Below, piece after piece: positions 8,552 through 16,456 of a stretch of 64,000 nucleotides of DNA. The notes below the pieces were generated by a model. It saw only the letters and a list, made by a program, of their open reading frames with translations. It was not told the origin of the DNA and did no database searches. The translations under genes were made by a program, and so were the position numbers. Each line of letters begins with the position of its first letter. Position 1 is the first letter of the stretch. Source of the DNA: Niastella yeongjuensis (GTDB lineage Bacteria > Bacteroidota > Bacteroidia > Chitinophagales > Chitinophagaceae); the NCBI RefSeq assembly GCF_900110245.1, contig NZ_FOCZ01000023.1, positions 21,337 through 85,336 of the forward strand. The letters are read 5' to 3'.

Positions 8552-10450
8552 CTATTTCAACACAGGCAATACTATATTGCTGCTGTTTGTTCCATCATGA
8601 TAGATCCTGATCGTCGCTTTCTGAAAATCACTGTCATTGCATTCGTAAATGTTTACAAACTTTTGTGGATTGCGGTCTGCCAGCGGGAACCAGCTGCTTT
8701 GGATCTGGATCATCAGCCGGTGTCCTTTTTTGAAAGTATGCGCTACATCGGGCAATTCAAATTTTACGGGTTCAATCTTATTGGGTTTAAAAGCTTCAGG
8801 TATGGAAAAGCTTTTGCGAAAACGACCGCGCATGATCTCGCCGCGTACCAGCATCTGGTAACCACCCATTGGGTGCGGACCGCCGGCATCACGGCTTTGA
8901 TTGGCATCATTACCGGTATATTTAAAATCGTCGGGGAATACATCGATCACTTTTACTACAAAGTCGGCATCGGTAGTGGAGATGCTGGTGAGCAGATCGG
9001 CCACCACTGTACCACCCAGTGTAAGGTCGTTATTCAATACCTCTGTTTGAAAGGTCAGTACATCGGTACGGCGGCTGGCGAATCGCTGGTCGTCAGTCAT
9101 GTAGTCGCGGGTGCGCGTAAAATGAATGTCTTCAGTATAAGGAACTGGATGCGCCGGATCACTTATGTATTCAGTGAAACTTGTTTTGGCTGCCGGTTTA
9201 TCCCAACCCAGTTTGCCATCGGCTTGCAGGTAAATGCGTTCGTCTTTTTTATCGGCAGGCGGCCAGGTCTCGAACTGTTTCCATTCGTTGGCACCGCTGA
9301 AGAAGATAGTAGCCTCTGCCAGCTTCGAAATATCACCTTTGCCTTTCAGGTAATAATTGAAGAAGGGAATTTCAATATTGTTCTGGTACCAGATGCTGGT
9401 GTTTGACTCAAAACGAACATTGCCCATATGTGTACCATCGGGTGATGCCCATTGGCCATGATACCAGGGACCCATTACAATGCGATTGGTATTCTTTGCT
9501 TTTTTCTCGATGGCTTCATACGTTCTCCACGCACCAAAGCAATCTTCTGCATCAAACAAACCACCCACCACCATGGTAGCAGTACCGGTAGGTACATTGT
9601 TGGTGAAGTTCCGCACATTGCGGGCTTTCCACCAGTCGTCATAATTGGGATGAGTGTACAGGTCTTTCCAAAACAGCAGGCTATCACCGGTGAGCTTCAT
9701 AAAATTCTTTAAAGCGCCAACACGCAGGTAAGATTCATAGTTGTCATTCTCGGGAATACGAATGGCCTGGCGTGGACCTACTTTCGTAGGTGTAGGACGT
9801 GGATAGCCAAAACCACTGCTATAAAATGACCAGCCATCCATAACGAAGAACGCGCCATTGTGATGGAAGTCGTCGCCCATAAACCAGTCGGTAACCGGTG
9901 CCTGCGGACTTACTGCTTTTAATGCCGGGTGGCCGCTAAGCGCTGCCATGGTTGAATAAAAGCCGGGATAGGAAATACCCATCACGCCAACATTGCCATT
10001 GTTGTTGTTGATGTTTTTTATCAGCCAGTCGATGGTATCGTAGGTATCGCTGGCTTCGTCTATGTCCTGCGGTGTTTTTTTATTGGGGTTGAAAGGACGT
10101 ACATCAACGAAGGTGCCTTCGCTGGCCCAGCGGCCGCGCACATCCTGAAAAACGACGATGTAGTTTTCTCTTGCATAATACCGGAACTGACGCAGCCAGA
10201 GTCCCCGGTTGAACTTATCTTCTCCATAGGGGCTGCAGGAATAAGGCGTTCTGCTCATCAAAAAGGGATGCTTTTCTGTGGCATCTTTAGGAATGTATAA
10301 GGCGGTAAATAATTTAACGCCATCCCGCATGGGGATCATAATTTCCTTTTTAATGTAGTTGTCGCGAAGCCAGGCAGAATCCTGTTCATTTTGGGCTTGT
10401 GCGGAAAGGATAAAGAATAGGGCGGTAATTAAAAGAAGCGTTTTTCTCAT
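8552..10450 (-). CDS. CocE/NonD family hydrolase (X-Pro dipeptidyl-peptidase S15 type), exported
   Basis: Alpha/beta hydrolase of the S15/CocE family, which cleaves acyl esters or amides, or N-terminal dipeptides. It has a signal peptide (1-19, SAQAQ). The nucleophile elbow is GISYPG with S160. Candidate acid and base are the Asp in GGLFDAED and the His in GPWYHGQW. The C-terminal third (from about 400) is the jelly-roll X-Pro_C domain with LTLGGTVVADL and HPMGGYQMLVRGE. The length of 632 is normal. Neighbours degrade glycoprotein-type material, so a peptidase or acylase role would fit, but the substrate is inferred. It is divergent from the glycosylasparaginase gene, with 127 bases between. 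Confidence 0.88.
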   Translation of the reverse strand: MRKTLLLITALFFILSAQAQNEQDSAWLRDNYIKKEIMIPMRDGVKLFTALYIPKDATEKHPFLMSRTPYSCSPYGEDKFNRGLWLRQFRYYARENYIVVFQDVRGRWASEGTFVDVRPFNPNKKTPQDIDEASDTYDTIDWLIKNINNNNGNVGVMGISYPGFYSTMAALSGHPALKAVSPQAPVTDWFMGDDFHHNGAFFVMDGWSFYSSGFGYPRPTPTKVGPRQAIRIPENDNYESYLRVGALKNFMKLTGDSLLFWKDLYTHPNYDDWWKARNVRNFTNNVPTGTATMVVGGLFDAEDCFGAWRTYEAIEKKAKNTNRIVMGPWYHGQWASPDGTHMGNVRFESNTSIWYQNNIEIPFFNYYLKGKGDISKLAEATIFFSGANEWKQFETWPPADKKDERIYLQADGKLGWDKPAAKTSFTEYISDPAHPVPYTEDIHFTRTRDYMTDDQRFASRRTDVLTFQTEVLNNDLTLGGTVVADLLTSISTTDADFVVKVIDVFPDDFKYTGNDANQSRDAGGPHPMGGYQMLVRGEIMRGRFRKSFSIPEAFKPNKIEPVKFELPDVAHTFKKGHRLMIQIQSSWFPLADRNPQKFVNIYECNDSDFQKATIRIYHDGTNSSNIVLPVLK

Positions 10451-10577
10451 GTTTAGCTCTTAATTTAGAAATTTAAATGTAAGTTGAAAAGTTGACAAGT
10501 TGACCTGTTGAAAGGTCAACGGGATTAATGATCCCCTATCAACTGGTCAGCTTATTAACTTATTAACTTTAACAGTC

Positions 10578-11612
10578 ATGTCATCAACACGTAGAAAATT
10601 CCTTCACTCATCCTTATTAGGATCGCTGGGATTATTTGCCGGCAAAAAGAGCATGGCCCACCCCGTAGATACCTTGTATGCCCCCACAAAGAATGAACCC
10701 ATCGTGATCTCTACCTGGGACTTTGGCAAGGCGGCAAATGCCGAAGCCTGGACGGTTTTAGGCAAAGGCGGACGTGCGTTGGATGCGGTAGAAGCCGGGG
10801 TAAAGATCCCCGAAGCCGACCCCAATAACCAATCGGTAGGTTATGGTGGATTACCCGATCGTGATGGCCGCGTTACCCTCGATGCGTGTATTATGGATGA
10901 GCAGTATAACTGTGGTTCGGTGATGTGCCTGGAATATATCATGCACCCCATTTCGGTTGCCCGGCTGGTTATGGAGAAAACACCTCATGTGGTACTGGTT
11001 GGGGATGGCGCTTTGCAATTTGCGCTGGCAAACGGGTTTCAAAAAGAAAACCTGTTAACGCCGGAAAGTGAAAAGGTTTGGAAGGAATGGTTAAAAACAT
11101 CGAAGTATGAGCCTGTTATAAATATCGAAAACAAGTTGCATAAACCCGCAGGCGAAGGAAATATGCCCGGTGGCCCCAATAACCACGATACCATCGGTAT
11201 GATTGCCATGGATGCCAGTGGCAATTTCAGTGGCGCCTGTACTACCAGTGGCATGGCTTTTAAAATGCATGGCCGGGTAGGCGATTCGCCCATAATTGGC
11301 GCGGGATTGTATGTAGATAATGAAATTGGCGCAGCTACTTCTACTGGTGTGGGGGAAGAAGTGATCAGGATCGTGGGATCGCACCTGGTGGTAGAGTTGA
11401 TGCGGCAGGGCCTGGCGCCGGAAGCCGCTTGTAAAAAAGCCGTAGAACGCATTATAAGCCGCAGTCCGGCCAAAGCAAAGACCTTGCAGGTAGGTTTTAT
11501 AGCCATCAACAAAAAGGGCGAATACGGCGGATATGCGTTGCAGAAAGGGTTTACCTATGCAGTGAAATCGGGGAAAGAAGAGAAGCTGATTCCGGCTAAA
11601 AGTATTTACTAG
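10578..11612 (+). CDS. N4-(beta-N-acetylglucosaminyl)-L-asparaginase (glycosylasparaginase), Ntn hydrolase
   Basis: Cleaves the GlcNAc-Asn bond left after N-glycoprotein breakdown. An N-terminal Tat-like signal starts SSTRRKFLHSS and continues as a hydrophobic stretch to about 27, so export is likely. The autocleavage site is HDTIG with T205 becoming the N-terminal nucleophile of the beta subunit. CTTSGMAFKMHGRVGDSPIIGAG follows, with the substrate-binding RVGDSP motif. The HDTIGM form and WDFGKAANAEAW opening resemble glycosylasparaginases more than isoaspartyl peptidases. The length of 344 is typical. Together with the GH20 and NagB genes it points to use of Asn-linked glycans. An isoaspartyl dipeptidase activity cannot be excluded. 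Confidence 0.9.
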   Translation: MSSTRRKFLHSSLLGSLGLFAGKKSMAHPVDTLYAPTKNEPIVISTWDFGKAANAEAWTVLGKGGRALDAVEAGVKIPEADPNNQSVGYGGLPDRDGRVTLDACIMDEQYNCGSVMCLEYIMHPISVARLVMEKTPHVVLVGDGALQFALANGFQKENLLTPESEKVWKEWLKTSKYEPVINIENKLHKPAGEGNMPGGPNNHDTIGMIAMDASGNFSGACTTSGMAFKMHGRVGDSPIIGAGLYVDNEIGAATSTGVGEEVIRIVGSHLVVELMRQGLAPEAACKKAVERIISRSPAKAKTLQVGFIAINKKGEYGGYALQKGFTYAVKSGKEEKLIPAKSIY

Positions 11613-11625
11613 ATAAATGTGGCAG

Positions 11626-11727
11626 TTACCGGGTACCGGGTACCGGTCACCGGGGTATACAATTGGGAGGTCCCGACTATTTGCAAACTGATCGAATGCC
11701 GGGACCCGGAAACCGGAAACTGGCAAC
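11626..11727. repeat. Heptamer repeat pair, NNACCGG family, in inverted arrangement
   Basis: Left array (11626-11653): four seven-base units, TTACCGG, GTACCGG, GTACCGG, TCACCGG. Right array (11700-11727): CGGGACC, CGGAAAC, CGGAAAC, TGGCAAC, roughly the reverse-complement type. A 46-base spacer separates them. It fills the 163-base gap between the glycosylasparaginase and cutC genes. Complementarity is imperfect. Confidence 0.7.
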
Positions 11728-11775
11728 GGGTTCTTTAGTCTATAAAACAACAACTTAAAACCAGCGCATTACGAT

Positions 11776-12534
11776 ATGTTACTAGAAGTTTGTGCGTTTA
11801 ACTTACCATCCTCCATCATAGCAGAAAAGGTGGGGGCAAAGCGGGTAGAGTTATGTGAGAACCCGGCCGATGGCGGCACCACGCCTTCTTATGGAACCAT
11901 AAAACAAACACGTGAAAAGATCGGCATTTCATTGTACCCGATCGTTCGGCCGAGAGGGGGGAACTATTTTTATGATAAAGAGGAATTCGAGATCATAAAA
12001 CAGGATATCCTGCTGTGCAAACAACTGGGTTGCGATGGAATATCAACCGGTGTGTCAAAGCTAAACGGGGAAATAGATACCGACCGGTTGAAACGAATGG
12101 TGGAATGGGCCTATCCTATGGGCGTAACCTGTCACCGGGTATTTGATGCCACTCCTGATCCTTTACGGGCGCTGGAGGATATTATAACCTGCGGGTGTGA
12201 ACGCATTTTAACCAGCGGACAACGATCTTCAGCTCCCGAAGGAATCGACCTGCTCTCCAGCCTGATACAACAGGCCGATGGCCGCATTATCATTATGCCC
12301 GGTGCCGGCATCCGTTCCGGCAATATTGAAACCCTGATCAATGAAACAGGCGCTACAGAATTTCATACCTCCGCCAGAATGGTATCCCCAGACCCCGTTA
12401 CCTTCCGCAATCCCGCCATTCTTGATGCTACCAATTGGTATATAGCCAATGAGGAAGAGTTAAAAAAGATCATGGAAGTACTGGGGAGAAGGGCAGAAGG
12501 CAGCGGGCAGAAGGCAGAGGGGGAACAGCCGTAA
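11776..12534 (+). CDS. cutC: Copper homeostasis protein CutC family, C-terminus extended by repeat DNA
   Basis: TIM-barrel protein of the CutC family, named for copper tolerance in E. coli; the biochemical role is unsettled. Seen are LEVCAFNLPSS at the start, RVELCENPADGGTTPS (23-38), PIVRPRGGNFxY-type sequence (55-66), CHRVFDATPDP and MPGAGIRSGNI. The family fold ends near EELKKIMEVL. The last ~16 residues (GRRAEGSGQKAEGEQP) are translated from a GGCAGAR heptamer array, and the TAA lies in a 42-base element repeated at 16216. So the original stop appears lost and a repeat-encoded tail gained. ATG at 11776 begins the conserved sequence. The function of the tail, if any, is unknown. Confidence 0.93.
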   Translation: MLLEVCAFNLPSSIIAEKVGAKRVELCENPADGGTTPSYGTIKQTREKIGISLYPIVRPRGGNYFYDKEEFEIIKQDILLCKQLGCDGISTGVSKLNGEIDTDRLKRMVEWAYPMGVTCHRVFDATPDPLRALEDIITCGCERILTSGQRSSAPEGIDLLSSLIQQADGRIIIMPGAGIRSGNIETLINETGATEFHTSARMVSPDPVTFRNPAILDATNWYIANEEELKKIMEVLGRRAEGSGQKAEGEQP

Positions 12535-12699
12535 GCACCGGTACGCGGCATTCGCCGTCGCGATTAGCGCGTCAAAGAACTCAGCCCCCAGAACCTAATA
12601 ACTTAAAACTTGGAACCTAAAACTTTAAACTTTAAACTCCCCCATTGCCCATTGCCCATTGCCTTTTTCTCTGCCCTCTGCCCTCTGCCTTCTGCCCTT
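12489..12699. repeat. Inverted pair of RGGCAGA heptamer arrays between cutC and the M61 gene
   Basis: The left arm (12489-12519) lies inside the 3' end of cutC. The right arm (12669-12699) is complementary at 29 of 31 bases and overlaps the M61 stop codon at 12698-12700. Thus two convergent genes end inside the two arms of one large hairpin. The spacer carries a 42-base GC-rich element (12521-12562) and AAACTTT-type repeats (12595-12640). Confidence 0.85.
12521..12562 (+). repeat. 42-base dispersed element, copy 1
   Basis: Runs from GGGAACAGCCGTAAG to GCCGTCGCG. It is identical at 40 of 42 bases to 16216-16257. Both copies sit directly after an RGGCAGA array. It contains the cutC stop codon. 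Confidence 0.85.
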
Positions 12700-14515
12700 A
12701 TTTAATCTTCGTTCCCAACCAGCTGTTACGAAATTGCAGCATATCACTGCTAACGCTCATTCCAGCCTGTTCATACGTGATCAGTGATATCATTGGATTT
12801 ACCGCCAGCGTTATTGGAACCGTTTTGTTTTCATTGCGATGTTTGTAATGAACGTTGATCACGTCGCCTGGTTTATGCGTGGCGATGATCTCATTAATGT
12901 CGGCCGCACGGGCAACCAGTTTACCATCTATCTGCATGATCACGTCGCCAAAATCAAGACCGGCATTGTACAAGGGAGTACCTATAATGGTGTTGTTGCT
13001 GATCTTTGTGGTGTTTTCTTCGTATTGCACGGTACCCAGCCAGGCTTTACCGGGAATTGATTTTTGAAATCGCAGGCCGGCTTTCTCCAACAGGGGGCCA
13101 TAATCGAACGATTCATGTCCGTTTACATAACGGGTAAAGAAATCGGCAGCAAAGGCTTTGTCGTGGGTAACATCAGCCAGTACTTCTTCTAACCCCGGAA
13201 CGGTATACGCGATCTCTGTTTTGCCAAAGCGTTTCCATAAGGCGGTCATAAAATCATCCAGCGTGAGTTTGTATTTGGTACGCAGGGTGAGGTCGAGCGC
13301 AAGGGCAATGGAACCTCCGTATGGATAATAAGAACTGTACATGTTGGGGTAATTGGTTCGGTCAACCGCTACACCTGCATCTACAAATACAGCATCCTGG
13401 CTCATTTCAACAGGTGAAAAACGTTTGGCACCGGCTGCTATTTCCTTGGCATAGATCAAACCAAAGAAAGAAGCCATCAATCCTTCAAGGGGTTTTATGC
13501 CGGATCGGCAAAGCAACAGTTCCCCATAATATTGCGTAAACCCTTCCGCACACCAGAGCTCATTGCTCATATTGCTTTTTTCAAAATTGAAGGGCTCCAG
13601 TGTTTTCGGACGAATGCGTTCCACATTCCAGCAATGGAAGAACTCATGCGCAAAAACGTCCAGCTGGCTGTTGTCGCCGGTAAAATCTATGGGAAGAGAG
13701 ATCATGGTAGAGTTGCGGTGTTCCATTCCATCGCCGTCTACAAAAGGATTAATGCTGGCAATAAAGGTATAGGTGCCAAAATCGTAAGCGGGCACTTCGC
13801 CAAAAACAGCCAGTTCTTCTTCGGTAAGGCGTTTTAATTTATTGGCAAAGGAGCCTGCCTGCGCATCGGTCGCTTCTGCTTCCAGTGCCAGTCTGAACCG
13901 GTAGTCTTTACCATCGGGGTTTTTGATGTTCCATTCTTTCCAGTGCAGGTTGCCGATCTTGGTGGGGCAATCCATCAGGTATTGTAAACCGGGTGCAGTA
14001 AAAGTAAGGGGATCGTCTGTTGGTTTCAACTGCGTGGCGATGGTCCATTTTTTATCATTGGGAATAGTGAAGGTAACGGTGATAGGGGTTTTGTCGAAGC
14101 CTTTGATCCACATCATTGTCGAAGGCATGTTGAGGTGAATGCTCGACGGATCGATCATGGAGTAAGTACCATCGGCCCAGGCGGCATAGAGGGTATAGTC
14201 AATCCGCACGGTGCCGTTTTGTTTGGGTACTTCATAAACATCCCCGTCGATGCGGTTGATGGGGAGGGGAGCGCCGTTCTGATCAAACGCTTTCACATCG
14301 TATACGTTTTTTCCAAATTCATGGGTAGCATAGCGGCCCGGTGAAGAACGGCTCATGCGAAAAGTGGCTTTGCCGGCCGGAATGCCTGAAGCGGTTACGC
14401 TGATGCTGGCTTCGTGGTGATTGATATTGGGAAAGGAAAGGGCATAATTGATCTTTTGGGCGTAGGTATGCGAAAACCAAAGTACGGCAAGGATCAGGAA
14501 CAGTCTTTTAGTCAT
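12698..14515 (-). CDS. M61 family metallopeptidase with PDZ domain, exported
   Basis: Gluzincin-type zinc peptidase of family M61 (glycyl aminopeptidase-like). It has a signal peptide (1-19, SHTYAQ), an N-terminal beta domain, and the zinc motif HEFFH at 290-294 followed by WNVERIRP. The third ligand is probably E324 in LWCAEGFTQYY. A PDZ domain lies at about 490-575, with LGTVQYEE, LDFGDVIMQIDG and HKPGDVINVHY. The length of 605 is usual. It probably acts in the periplasm or outside, removing N-terminal residues from peptides. The gene is convergent with cutC, and its stop falls in a heptamer repeat arm. The start at 14515 fits the signal peptide. Confidence 0.92.
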   Translation of the reverse strand: MTKRLFLILAVLWFSHTYAQKINYALSFPNINHHEASISVTASGIPAGKATFRMSRSSPGRYATHEFGKNVYDVKAFDQNGAPLPINRIDGDVYEVPKQNGTVRIDYTLYAAWADGTYSMIDPSSIHLNMPSTMMWIKGFDKTPITVTFTIPNDKKWTIATQLKPTDDPLTFTAPGLQYLMDCPTKIGNLHWKEWNIKNPDGKDYRFRLALEAEATDAQAGSFANKLKRLTEEELAVFGEVPAYDFGTYTFIASINPFVDGDGMEHRNSTMISLPIDFTGDNSQLDVFAHEFFHCWNVERIRPKTLEPFNFEKSNMSNELWCAEGFTQYYGELLLCRSGIKPLEGLMASFFGLIYAKEIAAGAKRFSPVEMSQDAVFVDAGVAVDRTNYPNMYSSYYPYGGSIALALDLTLRTKYKLTLDDFMTALWKRFGKTEIAYTVPGLEEVLADVTHDKAFAADFFTRYVNGHESFDYGPLLEKAGLRFQKSIPGKAWLGTVQYEENTTKISNNTIIGTPLYNAGLDFGDVIMQIDGKLVARAADINEIIATHKPGDVINVHYKHRNENKTVPITLAVNPMISLITYEQAGMSVSSDMLQFRNSWLGTKIK

Positions 14516-14572
14516 AATCGTATCGTGTTGTAGGGATCAGGCTACAATTTACAGGAAAATGTGCCTTTTCCT

Positions 14573-14580
14573 TAAATTTG
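14573..14580 (+). promoter_or_regulatory. Bacteroidota -7 box before the guanine deaminase gene
   Basis: TAAATTTG matches the TAnnTTTG consensus and lies 18 bases before the chosen ATG at 14599. The -33 region has only TTTA at 14548-14551, so this half is weak. Confidence 0.5.
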
Positions 14581-14598
14581 GTAACAAATGTGTGTACT

Positions 14599-15075
14599 AT
14601 GACGGATCGCGAATTGCGTTTTATGCAGGCCGCAGTAGACCTGGCCAGGAACGGGATGAACAAGGGAGTAGGAGGGCCATTTGGCTGTGTTATTGTAAAG
14701 GGAGATACTATTGTAGGAAGGGGTTGTAACAGTGTAGCCAGTTCAAATGATCCAACGGCGCATGCTGAGGTGGTGGCCATACGCGATGCCTGTAAAAACC
14801 TGCAAACTTTTCAGTTGACCGATTGCGAAATATATACGTCCTGCGAACCCTGCCCTATGTGTATGGGTGCTATTTACTGGGCGCGGCCAAAGAAAGTGTA
14901 TTTTGGCGCCACCCGTCACGATGCGGCGGCTGCGGGTTTTGATGATTCACTTATTTATCAGGAATTAACGGCGCCCTTTCACGATCGTATTATCGAATGC
15001 GTAAACCTGGGCCGGGAAAAAGCGGTAGTTGTATTTGATGAGTGGAATGATAAATCCGATAAGGTCACTTATTGA
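14599..15075 (+). CDS. guaD: Guanine deaminase (cytidine deaminase-fold nucleoside deaminase)
   Basis: Converts guanine to xanthine in purine salvage or degradation. Zinc and catalytic motifs are HAEVVAIRDACKN (zinc His and proton-shuttling Glu) and PCPMCMGAIYW (two zinc Cys). The stretches NDPTAHAEV, YTSCEPCPMC and AGFDDSLIYQEL closely resemble Bacillus GuaD rather than TadA, and the length of 158 agrees. I chose ATG 14599 (MTDRELRFMQAA) because a TTG seven codons upstream overlaps the -7 box. The gene ends seven bases inside the convergent membrane protein gene. The assignment as guanine rather than tRNA deaminase rests on remembered family sequence. Confidence 0.88.
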   Translation: MTDRELRFMQAAVDLARNGMNKGVGGPFGCVIVKGDTIVGRGCNSVASSNDPTAHAEVVAIRDACKNLQTFQLTDCEIYTSCEPCPMCMGAIYWARPKKVYFGATRHDAAAAGFDDSLIYQELTAPFHDRIIECVNLGREKAVVVFDEWNDKSDKVTY

Positions 15076-15434
15076 TGATGGGGGATCCGGGTGATGACCA
15101 CGTAGGCAATCACGATGATGATAAGAATAAATGCAATGGCAACATATACCCAGAAGCCGTTGTTGATCTGTCTTTTTTCGCGGCGGTTCTTCTTTTCTTT
15201 GATGTAGTGGGTTAATTCTTTGTTCAGCTGATCAACATATCCTTCCAGCTTTTTATTACCGGTCATTTGTTGCAGCCCTTCCAGGGCTTCGTTCTCAAAG
15301 TCATTGTCAACCATCCACATCTCCACCTCATGTTTTTCCTGGTCACTCAGCTTACCGCTTAAGTAATCCATCAACTTTTGGTTGTCGATGTCTTTGTTGC
15401 TATTGGCTAATATGTTCAGTAAATCGTTGTTCAT
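15069..15434 (-). CDS. Small single-pass membrane protein, probable anti-sigma partner
   Basis: Protein of 121 residues from the chosen Met at 15434; a Met at 15449 would add five. The N-terminal helix region NQKLMDYLSGKLSDQEKHEVEMWM has the pattern often seen at the start of Bacteroidota anti-sigma factors. A charged linker follows, then one membrane helix near the C-terminus (about 92-115) and a short tail. It lies 24-39 bases after a sigma-70-like gene on the same strand, which is the usual place for an anti-sigma protein. It has no FecR or zinc-finger motif, so the role is inferred from position and the N-terminal pattern. Confidence 0.75.
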   Translation of the reverse strand: MNNDLLNILANSNKDIDNQKLMDYLSGKLSDQEKHEVEMWMVDNDFENEALEGLQQMTGNKKLEGYVDQLNKELTHYIKEKKNRREKRQINNGFWVYVAIAFILIIIVIAYVVITRIPHHQ

Positions 15435-15473
15435 TGTTTCTTTCGTCAATGTACGATCATTAGACCCGGGTTT

Positions 15474-16046
15474 TTATGATTGGTTTAGTTTCCGTTCCAA
15501 CAAGATCTTCAAATTGCGTTTGCCGTTCTGGATATGGCTTTTTACCTGCATCAGGGTAAAACCGGTTTGGTCAGCAATTTCATTGTACGATCGTTTTTCC
15601 AGGTAAAACAAAGTTACGCACTGTTTTTGTTCTTTGTTCAGTTCCTGCAGGCTTTCCTCCATCATTTCCAGCTGACGGTCTTTTTCCAGGTGTGGGGCCA
15701 TACCGGGATCATTTTCGGGCGTAATGGCCATTTCATCCTTGATCTCGGCCGGTGTGCGGGCTTGTTTATCGCGCAGCTTCATGAGGCAATGGTTCTTGGC
15801 CACCATATACAGCCAGCTTTTAAAATACTCCACCTTGTATTTGTGCAGTTCGGTGATGGCTTTTAAAAATACCTGCTGAACACAGTCCTTAGCCTCTTCC
15901 TCATTTTTAAGGTATTTCATGCAAACCCCCAGTAACAACAGGGTATAACGTTGCAATAATATCCCCAGCCAGTGGTTATCGCGACTGGAATAAAAGGAGT
16001 TTAGCAATTGCTGATCGCTGATATGTGAATTAGGGTCTTGTTTCAC
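15474..16046 (-). CDS. Sigma-70 family RNA polymerase sigma factor (ECF type)
   Basis: Alternative sigma factor of 190 residues. Region 2 spans about 28-95, with CMKYLKNEEEAKDCVQQVFLKAI and FKSWLYMVAKNHCLMKLRDK. Region 4 spans about 125-185, with LNKEQKQCVTLFYLEKRSYNEIADQTGFTLMQVKSHIQNGKRNL, a clear helix-turn-helix. An acidic linker (100-120) joins them. Nothing C-terminal extends it. The downstream gene is a small membrane protein that is likely its anti-sigma factor. ATG at 16046 gives the normal length. Target promoters cannot be read. Confidence 0.92.
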   Translation of the reverse strand: MKQDPNSHISDQQLLNSFYSSRDNHWLGILLQRYTLLLLGVCMKYLKNEEEAKDCVQQVFLKAITELHKYKVEYFKSWLYMVAKNHCLMKLRDKQARTPAEIKDEMAITPENDPGMAPHLEKDRQLEMMEESLQELNKEQKQCVTLFYLEKRSYNEIADQTGFTLMQVKSHIQNGKRNLKILLERKLNQS

Positions 16047-16155
16047 TATGCGAAAATGCGTTTTTCTTACTACTAGGATGCAGGACGTTTAAAATTCCAT
16101 ACATTTTTTTAACGCCCTCCCTTAACGGAAATAATTCTTGTTTATTATGTGATAA

Positions 16156-16215
16156 GGGGGCAGAGGGCAAAAGGCAGTGGGCAGAAGGCAGAGGGCAGAA
16201 GGCAGAGAGCAGAGA
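16156..16215 (+). repeat. RGGCAGA heptamer array
   Basis: About eight seven-base units of the type GGCAGAG/GGCAGAA with a few substitutions, followed directly by the 42-base element. No inverted partner is seen within the gap. Confidence 0.8.
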
Positions 16216-16257
16216 GGGAACAGCCGTAAGAACCGGTACGCGGCATTCGCCGCCGCG
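16216..16257 (+). repeat. 42-base dispersed element, copy 2
   Basis: Differs from copy 1 (12521-12562) at two positions: A for C after CCGTAAG, and C for T in GCCGNCGCG. It lies directly after an RGGCAGA array, as copy 1 does. Confidence 0.85.
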
Positions 16258-16337
16258 TCGCGGAACTAGCAACATAGAACTAATAACCTACTAACCTACG
16301 AACCCAATAACTGCATCTTAGGAGCACAAAGCTTCTG

Positions 16338-16389
16338 CCTTCCAACTTTAAACTTTCGACTTTAAACTTTAAACTTTCAACTTTCAACT
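16338..16389 (-). repeat. AAAGTTN heptamer array (reverse orientation)
   Basis: Read on the minus strand it is a run of AAAGTTT/AAAGTTG/AAAGTCG units with period seven. It lies upstream of the NlpC/P60 gene. Confidence 0.75.
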
Positions 16390-16456
16390 CAAAAACTACT
16401 TCCCATTACCCATTGCCTTTTTTCGTTATTTTGCTTTCAAACACACCAAAAAATAT

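Larger units (their letters stand above)
16047..16456. other. 410-base gap filled with tandem repeats
   Basis: No gene seen. It holds an RGGCAGA heptamer array (16156-16215), the second copy of the 42-base element (16216-16257), short AACCTAC-type repeats (16270-16310) and an AAAGTTN array in reverse orientation (16338-16389). The short end before 16457 should hold the NlpC/P60 promoter; only a partial box, TATTTTG near 16427, is seen. Confidence 0.7.

Noticed and set aside
8597..9406. Plus-strand frame of 269 codons over the S15 hydrolase gene
   Set aside because: Antisense shadow of a well supported gene with signal peptide and catalytic motifs.
11091..11753. Minus-strand frame of 220 codons over the glycosylasparaginase gene
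   Set aside because: Shadow of the coding strand; it runs into the heptamer array and has no family signal.
16030..16275. Minus-strand frame of 81 codons with Leu/Pro/Ser-rich sequence
   Set aside because: It is translated repeat DNA (heptamer array and 42-base element) and not a gene.
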